From Planctomycetaceae bacterium (GTDB lineage: Bacteria; Planctomycetota; Planctomycetia; Planctomycetales; Planctomycetaceae), in NCBI GenBank assembly GCA_028284145.1, contig JANQSH010000056.1, forward strand, positions 86,557 to 150,556: a DNA stretch of 64,000 bases, written 5' to 3'. The first letter of the stretch is position 1. Every line of letters begins with the position of its first letter. This document shows, one piece after another, positions 9,914-21,121 of the stretch. Position numbers and translations under genes: made by a program. The notes beneath the pieces are model-generated. The model did no database searches, had not been told where the DNA came from, and was given only the letters and a program-made list of their open reading frames with translations.

Positions 9914-11116
9914 TCACGTCGATCTCACCAGATTTCCGCCCGGTAAGCGACGGACCAGACGTTTCATCTCCAACACCGTCAATGTGGCCAGCACACGTGA
10001 TGATTCCATCTCGACCGAACGCAACACTTCATCGATGTGCCTCGGCTCAGTTGTCACCAGATTCAATACCTCCCGTTCCTGATCATTCAACAACAACTCG
10101 CGTGGCGTGTGGACAACTGTTGGGGGGGTCTCACGCGCGAAATCGGCATCGTTGGATGACGATGAGTCGGCTGAAAACTCGACCGGATGCGGCAGTGGGC
10201 CGAGAGCTTCCAGCACATCATCGACATTTCGGACCATTGTCGCACCGTCGCGAATCAGATCGAGGCAACCCTCACTGGCCGGGCTGTCAACACGACCGGG
10301 CAAGACCAGCACTTCCCGTCCCTGTTCCATCGCATGTCGAGCGGTGTGCAAAGCACCACTCTTACGGGTCGCTTCAATAATGATGACCCCCAGACTCATG
10401 CCGGAGATGATCCGGTTCCGTTGCGGGAACAATCCTGCCACAGGCGGTTGATCGAGACCGCTTTCTGAGACAATCGCTCCCGATTCGACGACCTCATTCG
10501 CCAGTTCCTCATGTTCGGGTGGGTAGATATTCGCCAGTCCGGTTGCGAAGACGGCGACTGTCCGTCCGCCTGCCTTGAGTGCTCCGATATGAGCCGAAGC
10601 ATCGATCCCGCGGGCCAAACCGCTGACGATGGTAAACCCGGCTCTGGCGAGTGCGCCGGCAAAACGTTCCGCCTGCTGCCGACCGTACAGTGTGCAACGT
10701 CGTGAGCCGACCATTCCCACAGCAAGTTGATCCTGCGTCAAAATGCTGCCCCGGCAATACAGAATCGACGGGGCATCGCAGATGGTTTTCAACGTGCCGG
10801 GATAGTTTTGCGACTCCCGCACGAGAATGTCGTACCCCTGTTCACGGCAGCGGGTGATTTCTGCAATTGCTTTGCCACGATTGTCGGCTGAGAGAATTGC
10901 CTGGGCGAGTTTCGGTCCCACTCCCTGCACACGGTGCAAATCCTCTCTTGTGGCCGCAAAAACGCCAGCCGGGGAACCGAAACGTCCCAACAGAATCTGC
11001 TGCGTGCGTGGGCCAATGCCGGAAATAAGATTCAAACGAATCGCGGCGATCAGACTCTCATCATCCGGATTCGGCGTTGAGGTTATGGCGGATGACTCGT
11101 TCACGGCGCAGTTCAA
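9914..11116 (-). CDS. dprA: DNA processing protein DprA
   Basis: DprA loads RecA onto incoming single-stranded DNA during natural transformation. The N-terminal region (residues about 20-90) carries helix-hairpin-helix-like motifs (LISGIGPRTQQILL and VQGVGPKLAQAIL). The Rossmann-like core follows, with GSRRCTLYGRQQAERFAGALARAG cut short here as GSRRCTLYGRQ, then VSGLARGIDASAH, and later FPQRNRIISGMS and GALHTARHAMEQGREV. The C-terminal 60 residues look like the winged-helix DML1-type domain. At 400 residues the length is normal. The chosen start is a TTG whose last bases overlap the TGA stop of aroB (TTGA), suggesting translational coupling; a start further inside is possible. The gene is expected to act in the cytoplasm. 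Confidence 0.93.
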   Translation of the reverse strand: MNCAVNESSAITSTPNPDDESLIAAIRLNLISGIGPRTQQILLGRFGSPAGVFAATREDLHRVQGVGPKLAQAILSADNRGKAIAEITRCREQGYDILVRESQNYPGTLKTICDAPSILYCRGSILTQDQLAVGMVGSRRCTLYGRQQAERFAGALARAGFTIVSGLARGIDASAHIGALKAGGRTVAVFATGLANIYPPEHEELANEVVESGAIVSESGLDQPPVAGLFPQRNRIISGMSLGVIIIEATRKSGALHTARHAMEQGREVLVLPGRVDSPASEGCLDLIRDGATMVRNVDDVLEALGPLPHPVEFSADSSSSNDADFARETPPTVVHTPRELLLNDQEREVLNLVTTEPRHIDEVLRSVEMESSRVLATLTVLEMKRLVRRLPGGNLVRST

Positions 11117-12258
11117 TTCTGTTCCAAAACCTCGCGAACATCCTCTTCCGGCACTTCGCCGAAGAGTTCGACATGTCCAAGTCTTGTCGGCAGCACGAAC
11201 CGCAGTTTTCCGGCGATCGCTTTCTTATCCAGCCGCATCACACTCAGAATGTCATCGGGCGATAACGAAATTCTTTCCGGCAACGAAGTTGGGAGTTGAG
11301 CCGCCTCTAAAAGTGCAATCTGCCGTTCGGTCGCTTCGGCATCAATCAGTCCTTGTTTTTCGGCTAACTGGCTGGCATGCACCATGCCGATGGCCACCGC
11401 TTCGCCATGCAGCAATTCGCCATAGCCAACAAGCGCTTCGTAGGCATGGGCGAAGGTATGGCCGTAGTTCAAAACCGCGCGCAAGCCGGATCTTTCAAAT
11501 TCATCTTCCTCGACGACATCGGCTTTCAGGCGGCAACTGCGGGCGATGACGTGCTGCAAGATTTCCGGGTGGCGGATGTCGAGTTTGTTTTTGTTCTCTT
11601 CCAGGTATTCGAGGAATTCGCGATCCAGAATCACACCATACTTGATGACTTCCGCCATGCCACTGCGGTATTCACGATTTGGAAGCGTATCGAGCGTGGC
11701 GGTGTCGATCAGCACGCCAAGCGGTTGATGAAACGCGCCGATCAGGTTTTTCCCTTTGGGGTGATTGATGCCCACCTTCCCACCGACGGAACTGTCGACT
11801 TGAGCCAGCAGTGTCGTCGGAACCTGCACGAATGGTAAACCACGAACATAAGTCGCCGCAGCGAAACCGGCAGCATCACCGACCACACCACCCCCCACGG
11901 CAATCACGACCGTCTTGCGATCCGCCTTTTGCTCGACCAGCGCGTCGTACACCTTTTCGATTTCCGACATCCGCTTCGATTGTTCGCCCGGTTGCAGAGT
12001 GAACATCGTCGTCGTCCAGCCGGCATCGGTCAGGCTGCGTTCCACATTCACCGCATGTGGTTTGAGGACATTCCCGTCGGTGACGATCAAGGCCTTCCGC
12101 GTGCCTCGGAAATCTGACGCACGATCGACCCATTCTTCGAGATGCTTCGCCGCATCGACGAGTGTGTCGCTTCCAATGTGGATCTCGTAACTTCGATTGG
12201 CCAGATCCACATACACAGATGTGTCGGGCGGAGAGAAAAATCGTTCTGGCGGATTCAT
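11113..12258 (-). CDS. aroB: 3-dehydroquinate synthase
   Basis: AroB converts DAHP to 3-dehydroquinate, the second step of the shikimate pathway, using NAD and a divalent metal. The NAD-binding signature VIAVGGGVVGDAAGFAAATYV is clear near residues 100-120 (GGGVVGD core). The next motif is TTLLAQVDSSVGGKVGIN, with the conserved Lys and Asp, and the metal-binding segment NYGHTFAHAYE with a later LHGEAVAIGM supplies the His ligands. The length of 381 residues fits the monofunctional enzyme. The ATG at 12258 is the first good start. The gene overlaps dprA by four bases downstream, so the two are probably co-transcribed; there is no obvious functional link between them. Confidence 0.95.
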   Translation of the reverse strand: MNPPERFFSPPDTSVYVDLANRSYEIHIGSDTLVDAAKHLEEWVDRASDFRGTRKALIVTDGNVLKPHAVNVERSLTDAGWTTTMFTLQPGEQSKRMSEIEKVYDALVEQKADRKTVVIAVGGGVVGDAAGFAAATYVRGLPFVQVPTTLLAQVDSSVGGKVGINHPKGKNLIGAFHQPLGVLIDTATLDTLPNREYRSGMAEVIKYGVILDREFLEYLEENKNKLDIRHPEILQHVIARSCRLKADVVEEDEFERSGLRAVLNYGHTFAHAYEALVGYGELLHGEAVAIGMVHASQLAEKQGLIDAEATERQIALLEAAQLPTSLPERISLSPDDILSVMRLDKKAIAGKLRFVLPTRLGHVELFGEVPEEDVREVLEQN

Positions 12259-12750
12259 GTGACCGTTTCAGGAAAAGAGTTCGCGAAATGTGGTCGGTTA
12301 CATTTTTTGAATTGCCGACGTTTATCATTCTGGCTTTAGCAAGTCGTGAATGAAAGCGCGCGATTCACTCAAACTATGTGAATTCCACAGCAAAACAACT
12401 GTCCGGTCTCCAATTCACCATGAACGATGTGTTTTATAGCGTTCCTTCTGGCAATAGGTTTCATCTCGCAAACTGTTGCAATCAAGCAGCTTATCGGAAA
12501 CAACGACCTCCCGGCGGCGATATCGTTTTTTCAACGATCGACATTGATATTTACACGTTTTGGTGAATGGCGATAATTGCGGTGCTTTGAAGGCAGCGGT
12601 TTTTCGCCGAGGAAAATTCTGCCATCGCACATTCAAACTGAGGCGGTCGTTCGTTCCGGTTTGGATTTTTCGCGGTCAATTCTTTCCCGCATCCTGACAA
12701 CTTAACATCAGACCAGGGAGGGTCGCCGTTTGTTGCCTCGATTGCTCACA
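12259..12750. other. Non-coding spacer upstream of aroB and prkA
   Basis: About 490 bases between the divergent aroB and prkA genes. No protein-like frame, RNA gene or clear promoter pair is visible to me. The stretch is A/T-rich compared with the genes around it, as expected for a divergent promoter region. Confidence 0.35.
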
Positions 12751-12850
12751 AGAGCAGTTTACCTGTTGGTGTAACGTCTCTGGATCGTGGGGACCTCTGT
12801 TTGCCAGTCAAACGACGTCCACTGCGGTGCAGAAGAGCGTAGTATGCTCT
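12751..12850 (-). repeat. R1 repeat copy 4 (MITE-like)
   Basis: A full copy beginning AGAGCAGTTTACCTGTTGG and ending AGAGCGTAGTATGCTCT. It lies in the leader of prkA, about 140 bases upstream of the chosen start, so it would be transcribed with the operon if the promoter lies upstream. Confidence 0.85.
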
Positions 12851-12974
12851 ATATCCCCCACATATGGCCATGCCGAGAGGTAATTCGGGCTGCGCGAATC
12901 TCGCCACTGATGTTTGCAGAAAAGGAACTCGATCGGGACGGAACTGACCAGAAGACCTCAAACCTCGGCATTTT

Positions 12975-12980
12975 AAGGAG
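12975..12980 (+). promoter_or_regulatory. Ribosome binding site deciding the prkA start
   Basis: AAGGAG lies seven bases before a GTG codon at 12988. The open frame extends 67 codons further upstream through an R1 repeat, but those residues do not resemble PrkA, so this site fixes the start. Confidence 0.75.
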
Positions 12981-12987
12981 TGGTTTC

Positions 12988-15033
12988 GTGGGATCAGGTC
13001 AACAACTACTCGATCGCTTCGCTCAGCGACAAAGTGCGGAAGCGTACCACCAGGAACACTGGCAGGGAACCTTCGCAGAATATATCGATCTCGTGCGGAA
13101 AAATCCGCGCATCACCCGGACCGCTTATCAGCGTCTGTACGACATGATCATGTTGTATGGTACCTATCCGCTGGAGGGCAGCAAGGAAGGGCTGATTCGC
13201 TACAGGTTCTTCGATGACCCCGAAAACGATGGCCGCGATGCCATCTTCGGACTGACCCGCCCGCTGATGGCTTTGGTCAACGTCTTCAAAAGTGCGGCGC
13301 TGAAATATGGCAGTGAACGCCGCGTGCTGTTGCTGCACGGCCCGGTTGGAAGTTCCAAAAGTACGATTGCGCGCTTGCTCAAGCGTGGCATTCAACGCTA
13401 CACCTACAGCGATGACGGTGCCGTCTACACATTCGGTTGGAAGGAAGAGGATGACAGCATCACCTGGGACCCCATGCACAGTGAACCGCTGCAGTTGATC
13501 CCTGAAGATGCGCGCGAGGAATTCCTCGCATCGCTCAATGAAGGTCGCGATCCCGAAGATGATTTCAAAATCGAGATCCAGGGGGAGATCTGCCCATTAA
13601 GCCGCTGGTACTTCCAGCAACGCCTCGAAGAAAACCACGGCGACTGGACGAAAGTGCTGAAAAGCATTGTTGTCAAACGATTCTTCTTCTCGGAACAGGA
13701 TCGCGTCGGCATCGGCACGTTTCAACCGAAAGATGAAAAGAATCAGGATTCAACCGAACTGACCGGCGATATCAACTATCGAAAAATTGCTGAGTTCGGT
13801 TCCGAAAGTGATCCCCGTGCATTCAACTTCGATGGCGAATTCAATGTCGCCAATCGGGGTTTGATTGAGTTCATCGAAGTCCTCAAACTCGATGTTGCCT
13901 TTCTGTATGATCTTTTGGGCGCGTCGCAGGAACACAAGATCAAGCCGAAGAAGTTCGCTCAGACCGATATTGACACGGTGATTGTCGGTCACACAAATGA
14001 ACCGGAATACCGCAAGTTGCAGTCCAACGAGTTTATGGAGGCATTGCGCGACCGGACAGTGAAGATCGATGTCCCTTACGTGATCAAGCTCTCGGAAGAG
14101 TTGCGGATTTACGAAAAGGATTACAACGATCGCCGCGTGCGGGGCAAACATATTGCGCCGCATACTCTGGAAATCGCGGCGATGTGGGCTGTACTGACCC
14201 GCCTCGAAGAACCGAAAAACGCTGGCTTAACGCTGATGCAGAAGCTCAAGCTGTACAACGGCAAGACGCTGCCCGGCTTCACATCGGATAACGTCGCGCA
14301 GTTGCGGAAAGAAGCCAGGAACGAAGGGATGCTCGGCATCTCACCCCGCTATGTGCAGGATAAAATTTCCAACGCACTGGTCGTGAATACCGACTCAACC
14401 AGTCTCAACCCCTTCATGGTCCTCAACGAACTGGAAGATGGCCTGAAGCATCACTCGTTGATTCCCAATGAAGAGACACGCGAGCATTACTGTCAGTTGA
14501 TCTCCGTTGTAAAGGAGGAGTACACCGACATCGTGAAGAATGAAGTGCAGCGGGCCATCGCTGCGGATGAAGAAGCTCTCACCCGGTTGTGCGGCAACTA
14601 CATCGACAACGTGAAGGCGTACACTCAGAAGGAACGGGTGAAGAACAAGTTTACCGGCGAGGATGAAGAGCCGGATGAACGACTGATGAGATCAATCGAG
14701 GAACGGATCGACATTCCGGAATCGCGCAAGGATGATTTTCGTCGGGAGATCATGAACTACATTGGCGCGTTGTCGCTGGATGGCAAACAGTTCGACTACC
14801 GCACGAATGAACGCCTCCAGAAGGCGCTCGAGATGAAACTGTTTGAGGATCAGAAGGATACGATCAAGCTGACCAGTCTGGTCTCCAATGTCGTCGATGC
14901 CGATACGCAGGAAAAGATCGACATCGTGAAAAGCCGGTTGATTCGCGACTACGGCTACAACGAAGAATCTGCCACCGATGTGCTGCATTACGTGGCGAGT
15001 ATCTTCGCACGTGGCGATGCGAAGACGGAATGA
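12988..15033 (+). CDS. prkA: PrkA family serine protein kinase / AAA+ protein
   Basis: PrkA (YeaG in Escherichia coli) is a cytoplasmic stress and starvation protein with an N-terminal AAA+ domain and a C-terminal kinase-like region. The start is a GTG preceded by AAGGAG, giving 681 residues, which fits the family. The N terminus contains the typical [18 protein letters not shown] segment. The Walker A motif GPVGSSKST is near residues 118-126, followed by the family segment [39 protein letters not shown] is near residue 330, and [11 protein letters not shown] is in the C-terminal half. It is the first gene of the conserved prkA-yeaH-spoVR set; the next gene starts 146 bases downstream. Similar operons are RpoS- or starvation-controlled in other bacteria; regulation here is unknown. 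Confidence 0.95.
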   Translation: MGSGQQLLDRFAQRQSAEAYHQEHWQGTFAEYIDLVRKNPRITRTAYQRLYDMIMLYGTYPLEGSKEGLIRYRFFDDPENDGRDAIFGLTRPLMALVNVFKSAALKYGSERRVLLLHGPVGSSKSTIARLLKRGIQRYTYSDDGAVYTFGWKEEDDSITWDPMHSEPLQLIPEDAREEFLASLNEGRDPEDDFKIEIQGEICPLSRWYFQQRLEENHGDWTKVLKSIVVKRFFFSEQDRVGIGTFQPKDEKNQDSTELTGDINYRKIAEFGSESDPRAFNFDGEFNVANRGLIEFIEVLKLDVAFLYDLLGASQEHKIKPKKFAQTDIDTVIVGHTNEPEYRKLQSNEFMEALRDRTVKIDVPYVIKLSEELRIYEKDYNDRRVRGKHIAPHTLEIAAMWAVLTRLEEPKNAGLTLMQKLKLYNGKTLPGFTSDNVAQLRKEARNEGMLGISPRYVQDKISNALVVNTDSTSLNPFMVLNELEDGLKHHSLIPNEETREHYCQLISVVKEEYTDIVKNEVQRAIAADEEALTRLCGNYIDNVKAYTQKERVKNKFTGEDEEPDERLMRSIEERIDIPESRKDDFRREIMNYIGALSLDGKQFDYRTNERLQKALEMKLFEDQKDTIKLTSLVSNVVDADTQEKIDIVKSRLIRDYGYNEESATDVLHYVASIFARGDAKTE

Positions 15034-15179
15034 TCGACGCCTGAGGATGAATCCCAAAAACGATTCAGCCTCGAATCCGGTTTGTGGCAAATTGTTGCAC
15101 GCTTATTGTCGTGTGAAAACGCAGCACGCAGAAGGTTTGAGGCGACTTACAGCATTGAAATTATAGCATTGAAACTCTC

Positions 15180-16286
<1,107 letters not shown>

Positions 16287-16321
16287 ACGGCCCGCACGCC
16301 ACACTTGCGAAAGACTTCGCC

Positions 16322-17854
16322 ATGGTTGTCAGCACCCATCGCCCGCTTCCTCCGGAGATCCGCGATTTACAGGATGAACTCGAAGAGATTGCGCGCAATT
16401 ATGGCCTCGACTTCTTTGAAACCATTTTTGAAGTCGTCGATTACGAAGAGATGAGCATGCTGGCGGCCTTTGGCGGGTTCCCCATTCGCTACCCGCACTG
16501 GAGGTTTGGGGCCGAATATGACGAACTGACCAAAGGCTATTCCTACGGCCTGCAGAAGATTTACGAGATGGTGATCAACACCGACCCTTCGTATGCCTAT
16601 CTGCTGGAAGCCAATGAAATGGTCGACCAGAAACTGGTCATCGCCCACGTTTACGGCCATGTCGATTTCTTCAAGAACAACGCCTGGTTTGCCCACACCA
16701 ATCGCCGCATGCTGGATCAGATGGCCAACCACGCGGCTCGCGTGAACCGTTACATCGACCGTTTTGGGCATGAGCGGGTCGAGGAGTTTATTGACGCCTG
16801 TCTGTCGATTGACGACCTCATTGACCCCTACTCACCGCACATCAAACGGTCGCAGAAAGCTGCTTCTGCAGTGAAGAAATCATTGGAAGCGAGAAAGTCG
16901 GAATCGGAGCAGCCCGAAGATGGTCCCGGACGTTTCCGGTCGAAGTCGTACATGGAGAACTTCATCAACCCACCCGATGTGCTCGAACAGGAGGCCATCG
17001 CCCGCGCTGAAAAAATGCAGCAGGCCGAGGCGAATCGCTCATTCCCCAACGAGCCTCAACGCGATGTCCTGCTTTTCCTGCTGGAACACGCTCCGCTGAA
17101 GGACTGGCAACACGATGTGCTTTCGATCATTCGGGACGAAGCCTACTATTTCGCGCCGCAAGGTCAGACGAAAATCATGAATGAGGGTTGGGCCAGCTAC
17201 TGGCACACCACCATCATGACCAGGCATGCGCTCGATCCGTCGGAGTTCATCTGCTACGCCGAACATCATTCCGGCACGATGGCAACCAGCCCGCAACGCT
17301 TGAATCCGTACAAACTCGGCATCGAACTGTTTCGCGATATTGAAGAACGTTGGGACAAAGGCCAGTTCGGTCCGGAATACGAGAACTGCGATGACATTGA
17401 GGAAAAGAAGAACTGGGACAAACAACTCGGCCTGGGTCGCGAGAAAATTTTTGAAGTCCGCCGCGTGCATAACGACATTACGTTTATTGACACTTTCCTC
17501 ACACCCGAATTTTGTGCCAGGCATCGCATGTTCTCGTTTGCTTACAACAACGCGACCGAGTATTACGAAATTGCCTCGCGCGAGTTCTACAAAATCAAGA
17601 AGCAACTGCTGGATAATCTGACCAACCACGGTCGACCGCTGATTCGCGTGGTCGATGGCAATTACGGCAACCGGGGTGAATTGTATCTCAGGCACGATTA
17701 TGTCGGCGTGGAACTGAAACAGGATTACGCCCGCGACACACTCGCCAATCTGGGAAAGCTCTGGTCGCGACCAGTGCATATCGAAACCGTCGTCGATGAC
17801 AAAGAGACGATTCTCAGTTTCGACGGCACAAACCACGAGATGAAGCCAAAGTGA
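16322..17854 (+). CDS. spoVR: SpoVR family protein
   Basis: This is a SpoVR/YcgB family protein, named from a Bacillus subtilis cortex gene but widespread in non-sporulating bacteria, where its biochemical role is unknown. Family hallmarks visible here include FETIFEVVDYEEMSMLAAFGGFP near the N terminus (core EEMSMLAAFGGFPIRYPHW), the VYGHVDFFKNNAWF segment with its conserved His and Asp, and EGWASYWHT near residue 285. The C-terminal region contains LTNHGRPLIRVVDGNYGNRGELYLRH. The length is 510 residues, normal for the family. It completes the three-gene stress module with prkA and yeaH, and no sporulation genes are seen nearby. Confidence 0.95.
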   Translation: MVVSTHRPLPPEIRDLQDELEEIARNYGLDFFETIFEVVDYEEMSMLAAFGGFPIRYPHWRFGAEYDELTKGYSYGLQKIYEMVINTDPSYAYLLEANEMVDQKLVIAHVYGHVDFFKNNAWFAHTNRRMLDQMANHAARVNRYIDRFGHERVEEFIDACLSIDDLIDPYSPHIKRSQKAASAVKKSLEARKSESEQPEDGPGRFRSKSYMENFINPPDVLEQEAIARAEKMQQAEANRSFPNEPQRDVLLFLLEHAPLKDWQHDVLSIIRDEAYYFAPQGQTKIMNEGWASYWHTTIMTRHALDPSEFICYAEHHSGTMATSPQRLNPYKLGIELFRDIEERWDKGQFGPEYENCDDIEEKKNWDKQLGLGREKIFEVRRVHNDITFIDTFLTPEFCARHRMFSFAYNNATEYYEIASREFYKIKKQLLDNLTNHGRPLIRVVDGNYGNRGELYLRHDYVGVELKQDYARDTLANLGKLWSRPVHIETVVDDKETILSFDGTNHEMKPK

Positions 17855-18000
17855 GATGCGGAACTTGCCACTCGGCGATCTGTCCGTATTCAAGATCACG
17901 AACGCAGCCTCACCTCAGAACATCTTTCCACAAAACGTGTCAGGTGTTATAACCCGCTTCTTTACGGAAGATCGTCCCGGTTTTCAGTCCGTTCGTCATG

Positions 18001-18006
18001 TATAAT
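18001..18006 (+). promoter_or_regulatory. Possible -10 promoter element
   Basis: A perfect TATAAT lies 60 bases before the start codon of the small gene at 18066. I do not see a good -35 box at the usual 17-base spacing, so the call is weak. Confidence 0.3.
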
Positions 18007-18065
18007 GGAACGACGGGAATCTTTACTTCTTACACTTTTCACCCAGGTTGGGTAAGAGTCGCACG

Positions 18066-18566
18066 ATGAGTCTGGGAGACAAAATCGCTCAGGAATTGCA
18101 GCAACTGGTCGGCTTCAATGGGCCTGGCTCGAAGATCGTTACGTTGACCGAACCGCAACTGGCGGAACTGGCGGTCGACCTGATGATTGTCGATTCGCTG
18201 AGCTGCTCATTCCACGAATTGCGAATCAACGCTCCGCACTTAGTCGGCGCGTCGGTCGATACATTGCGCGACTGGGCAGATGCTTTGTCACAGCGCATCA
18301 CCTATCTGCTGGAGAATCTTGGCCCGATCGAAATCGACACGCAGGCGGGTCAGGTACTGGTCCGTTCCAATCCTCCCGATCAGCAACCGGCAGGAGCAAA
18401 GTATTACGAAGTATTGCTGCAGTCGGACACATCGGGCAATTTCTCGTTGCGTCGTTTTGAAGCCGAAAAAGGGGCTCCCGGTCGCATTCAGGTCGATATT
18501 CAGACAACGCATGAAGTGCTGCGTAAACTGGTGGACGACCTGATCGACACGCTGCCACGACCATAA
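18066..18566 (+). CDS. Hypothetical protein, 166 residues
   Basis: I do not recognise a named family. The protein is soluble, with no signal peptide or membrane segment. It opens MSLGDKIAQELQQLVGF and contains an amphipathic helical N-terminal half and a C-terminal half with alternating strand-like segments (KYYEVLLQSDTSGNFSLRRF, cut here as YYEVLLQSDTSGNFSLRRF). Codon usage resembles the neighbours and the frame is uninterrupted. The ATG at 18066 is preceded by TAAGAG at good spacing; an in-frame TTG at 18048 is less likely. A possible -10 element lies upstream. It follows spoVR by 211 bases on the same strand and probably has its own promoter. Confidence 0.65.
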   Translation: MSLGDKIAQELQQLVGFNGPGSKIVTLTEPQLAELAVDLMIVDSLSCSFHELRINAPHLVGASVDTLRDWADALSQRITYLLENLGPIEIDTQAGQVLVRSNPPDQQPAGAKYYEVLLQSDTSGNFSLRRFEAEKGAPGRIQVDIQTTHEVLRKLVDDLIDTLPRP

Positions 18567-19349
18567 ATCAACGGTTTCCAAAAAACGGCCCGCGTAGCAG
18601 GGCATCGCATGAACGAATCGCTCAACTCAGATGAATCGCCACTCGACAGTTGATTGTTCAGGATGAGTCGAGCTCTTGTCAGCGCGGGTATGTTTTTGGG
18701 TTTCATCGCAACCACGATTTCTGGCCGATTACGAAGTCCGCAACTGGAAGGGCTGGCAGCATCACCAGACATTGAGTCTGCCGGGCAGTTGATTCTTGAA
18801 CGTCGAAACCTGACGGGCGGAAAAAAGATCCCAATGATCATGTTCCACCAGGTTCGATCAGGTATCGCTTCAATCCTGTGCGTCGAACTGAAATGCGATA
18901 CACCCCGCAACGTCAACTGACGAATCGAACAGCGTTTGTTACGCAATCAACTGGCGAGACTGTATCATTGGAAACGACACAATCGTCTACCACCCAGGAA
19001 TCTGGACAGAAAAAGAATCCAGGACAGTCGAACTGGAGCAAATTGAACGACACGTCTTGATCGAGTCGCGATTCTGACAGTGGCGATCCTTGATTCCGGC
19101 TGCGGGGGCTGTCAAAATGAATTTGAGGATTTGGTCTCTCGCATCACCTTTCTTTTGGCGGGAGTACATTCGGACGCATTTCTACCGTGTCAGGCCATCG
19201 TCATTGAGAATTCATTAAAAAATGAAACGTGCCGCAGGCCGGGCAATCATCTGTGCAAATGTGTGGTATGCATCTGATTGATACTGGAAACACGCTTGGG
19301 GCAGATGACTTTGCCCGCGAACAAGACACGACATTGATAAGGTAGCAAC
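18567..19349. other. Long spacer upstream of the Hsp70 gene
   Basis: About 780 bases without a supported gene. One short plus-strand frame (about 18663-18920) opens with a hydrophobic stretch, but it lacks a properly spaced ribosome binding site and its remainder is not protein-like. No RNA gene, R1 repeat or strong hairpin-plus-T terminator was recognised. Confidence 0.35.
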
Positions 19350-20927
19350 ATGGCTTTCCAGGAAGGTTTGACGGTCGGAATCGATTTGGGGACGACCTAT
19401 TCCGCATTGGCTCGTCTTGACCATGATGGCAATCCCATCGTTGTCAAAAACGCTGACGAACGAACGATCACACCCTCGGTGATTTTGCTGGGGGATGATG
19501 GCCAAGTGACAGTTGGCCCTTCTTACGAACGGATGTCGGTAGAAGATCCCAGCCACATCGTTGAGGCGGTCAAACGCCAGATGGGAAGCCAGGACTATTA
19601 CGTTGTCTACCAGGACAAAAAATTGACACCGGAGTTTCTTTCTGCACTGATTCTGAAAAAGCTGAAGCAGGATTCGGAAGCGGTTTGTGGTCCGATCGCC
19701 AATGCCGTCATTACTGTTCCGTACTATTTCAACGATCTTCGCCGGAAGGCAACTCAGGACTCCGGGCAAATTGCCGGATTGAATGTGGTCGACATTATCA
19801 ACGAACCAACTGCGGCTACCCTCGCCTATGCCTGGATTAAGGGGGAACTTGGCCGGACCGATATTGAGGCCAACGAGCGAACCATCCTGGTGTACGACCT
19901 GGGGGGTGGAACCTTCGACGTGACCGTGGTGAAGTACACGCCGACGAATTTCCGTGTGCTGGCAACCGATGGGGACGTGATGCTCGGGGGGCTCGACTGG
20001 AGCCGGCGGCTGGTCGACCACCTCTCTGAACAGTTCGTGCGGAAATATGGCGATGACCCGCGGCAGGATCCCGAGGCATTGTTGACTTTCACCCAGGAAT
20101 GCGAAGACTGCAAGCAACAGTTGAGCGAAAAATCGCAAGTTCCCGTCAGTGTGTATTACAAGGGTAATACGTTGTCGGTCGCGGTGACACGCGGCGACTT
20201 TGAAAGAATGACAGCCGACCTTCTGCAAAGAACGCGGGACACCACCGAGTTGGTGTTGCAGCAGTCGGGTATTGAGATCTCGGAATTGGACGACGTGATT
20301 CTCGTTGGTGGATCGACCCACATGCCATCGGTCCGGCAGATGCTGATCGAAGTTGCCGGAAGGGAACCATCAACCGATGTCAAGCCGGAAGAGGCGGTCG
20401 CACAAGGCGCCGCCATTCACGCCGCCATTCTTGAAGCCAAAGAGACCGGTGGACAGGGACAGGTTGCCGAAGCGATTATCAATCGATTGAAGTCGGTGAA
20501 CACGCAGGATGTGAATTCACACTCGTTGGGGGTGAAGCTGACCGATCCCGCCGACAAAACGAAGAAGATCAATCACATCATGATTCCGAAGAACACCAAC
20601 ATCCCGTTTACCGCCAGTCAGCGGTTTGTGACCACATCGGACAATCAGCGACGCGTACATGTCTACATCCTGGAAGGGGAAGCATCCGATCCGGACGCCT
20701 GTACTTTAATCGGTGACTTCCGTGTCCTGGATCTGCCGCCCAATTTACCGAAAGGTTCCCCTGTCGAAGTCAGCTACAAATACGATTCCAGCGGTCGAAT
20801 CACCGCTTCCGCGAAAGAACTGACTACAGACAAGGAAGCCCAGGCGGAAATTGTGCGCGAAAGTGGTCTCGATTCCAAAGGGCTGGATGCTTTCAAGACA
20901 CTGGCAGAACAATATCATGTGGAATAA
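19350..20927 (+). CDS. Hsp70 family chaperone, lidless DnaK-like protein
   Basis: The ATPase domain is intact: phosphate-1 motif VGIDLGTTYSALARL near residues 9-22, phosphate-2 motif VYDLGGGTFDVTVV near 182-196, and the adenosine motif VILVGGSTHMPSVRQM near 315. A beta-type substrate-binding region follows (IPKNTNIPFTASQRFVTT), but at 525 residues the protein ends soon after it. The helical lid and the EEVD-like tail of canonical DnaK are missing. This resembles specialised Hsp70s such as HscC rather than the housekeeping DnaK. The ATG has a nearby AAGG. The next gene, about 200 bases downstream on the same strand, encodes a J-like domain, which suggests a functional pair. The stop codon is immediately followed by an R1 repeat. 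Confidence 0.88.
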   Translation: MAFQEGLTVGIDLGTTYSALARLDHDGNPIVVKNADERTITPSVILLGDDGQVTVGPSYERMSVEDPSHIVEAVKRQMGSQDYYVVYQDKKLTPEFLSALILKKLKQDSEAVCGPIANAVITVPYYFNDLRRKATQDSGQIAGLNVVDIINEPTAATLAYAWIKGELGRTDIEANERTILVYDLGGGTFDVTVVKYTPTNFRVLATDGDVMLGGLDWSRRLVDHLSEQFVRKYGDDPRQDPEALLTFTQECEDCKQQLSEKSQVPVSVYYKGNTLSVAVTRGDFERMTADLLQRTRDTTELVLQQSGIEISELDDVILVGGSTHMPSVRQMLIEVAGREPSTDVKPEEAVAQGAAIHAAILEAKETGGQGQVAEAIINRLKSVNTQDVNSHSLGVKLTDPADKTKKINHIMIPKNTNIPFTASQRFVTTSDNQRRVHVYILEGEASDPDACTLIGDFRVLDLPPNLPKGSPVEVSYKYDSSGRITASAKELTTDKEAQAEIVRESGLDSKGLDAFKTLAEQYHVE

Positions 20928-21032
20928 AGGGTATTGCGCTCTTCTTTCTGTGCCACGACAGGCGTCGTTTGGCCTGCGAGAACAGGCCCTTCCATGAGCC
21001 AGAGGCGTCATTCCAGGCGTAAACGGCTTTAG
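20927..21032 (+). repeat. R1 repeat copy 5 (MITE-like, degenerate)
   Basis: A diverged copy running from AGGGTATTGCGCTCTT to GTAAACGGCTTTAG. It starts at the last base of the TAA stop of the Hsp70 gene and lies in the leader of the J-like/MshEN gene, which starts 90 bases later. Confidence 0.7.
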
Positions 21033-21121
21033 ACCAGGCATCTTCGCGGAAGATATAAATAATCCGGGCAACCTTAATTTCGACATCGCTCACCATCTGA
21101 ACGACATCGGGGACGAACATC

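Noticed and set aside
18663..18920. Small plus-strand gene with a hydrophobic N terminus
   Set aside because: No correctly spaced ribosome binding site, composition after the hydrophobic part is not protein-like, and there is no neighbour to support it.
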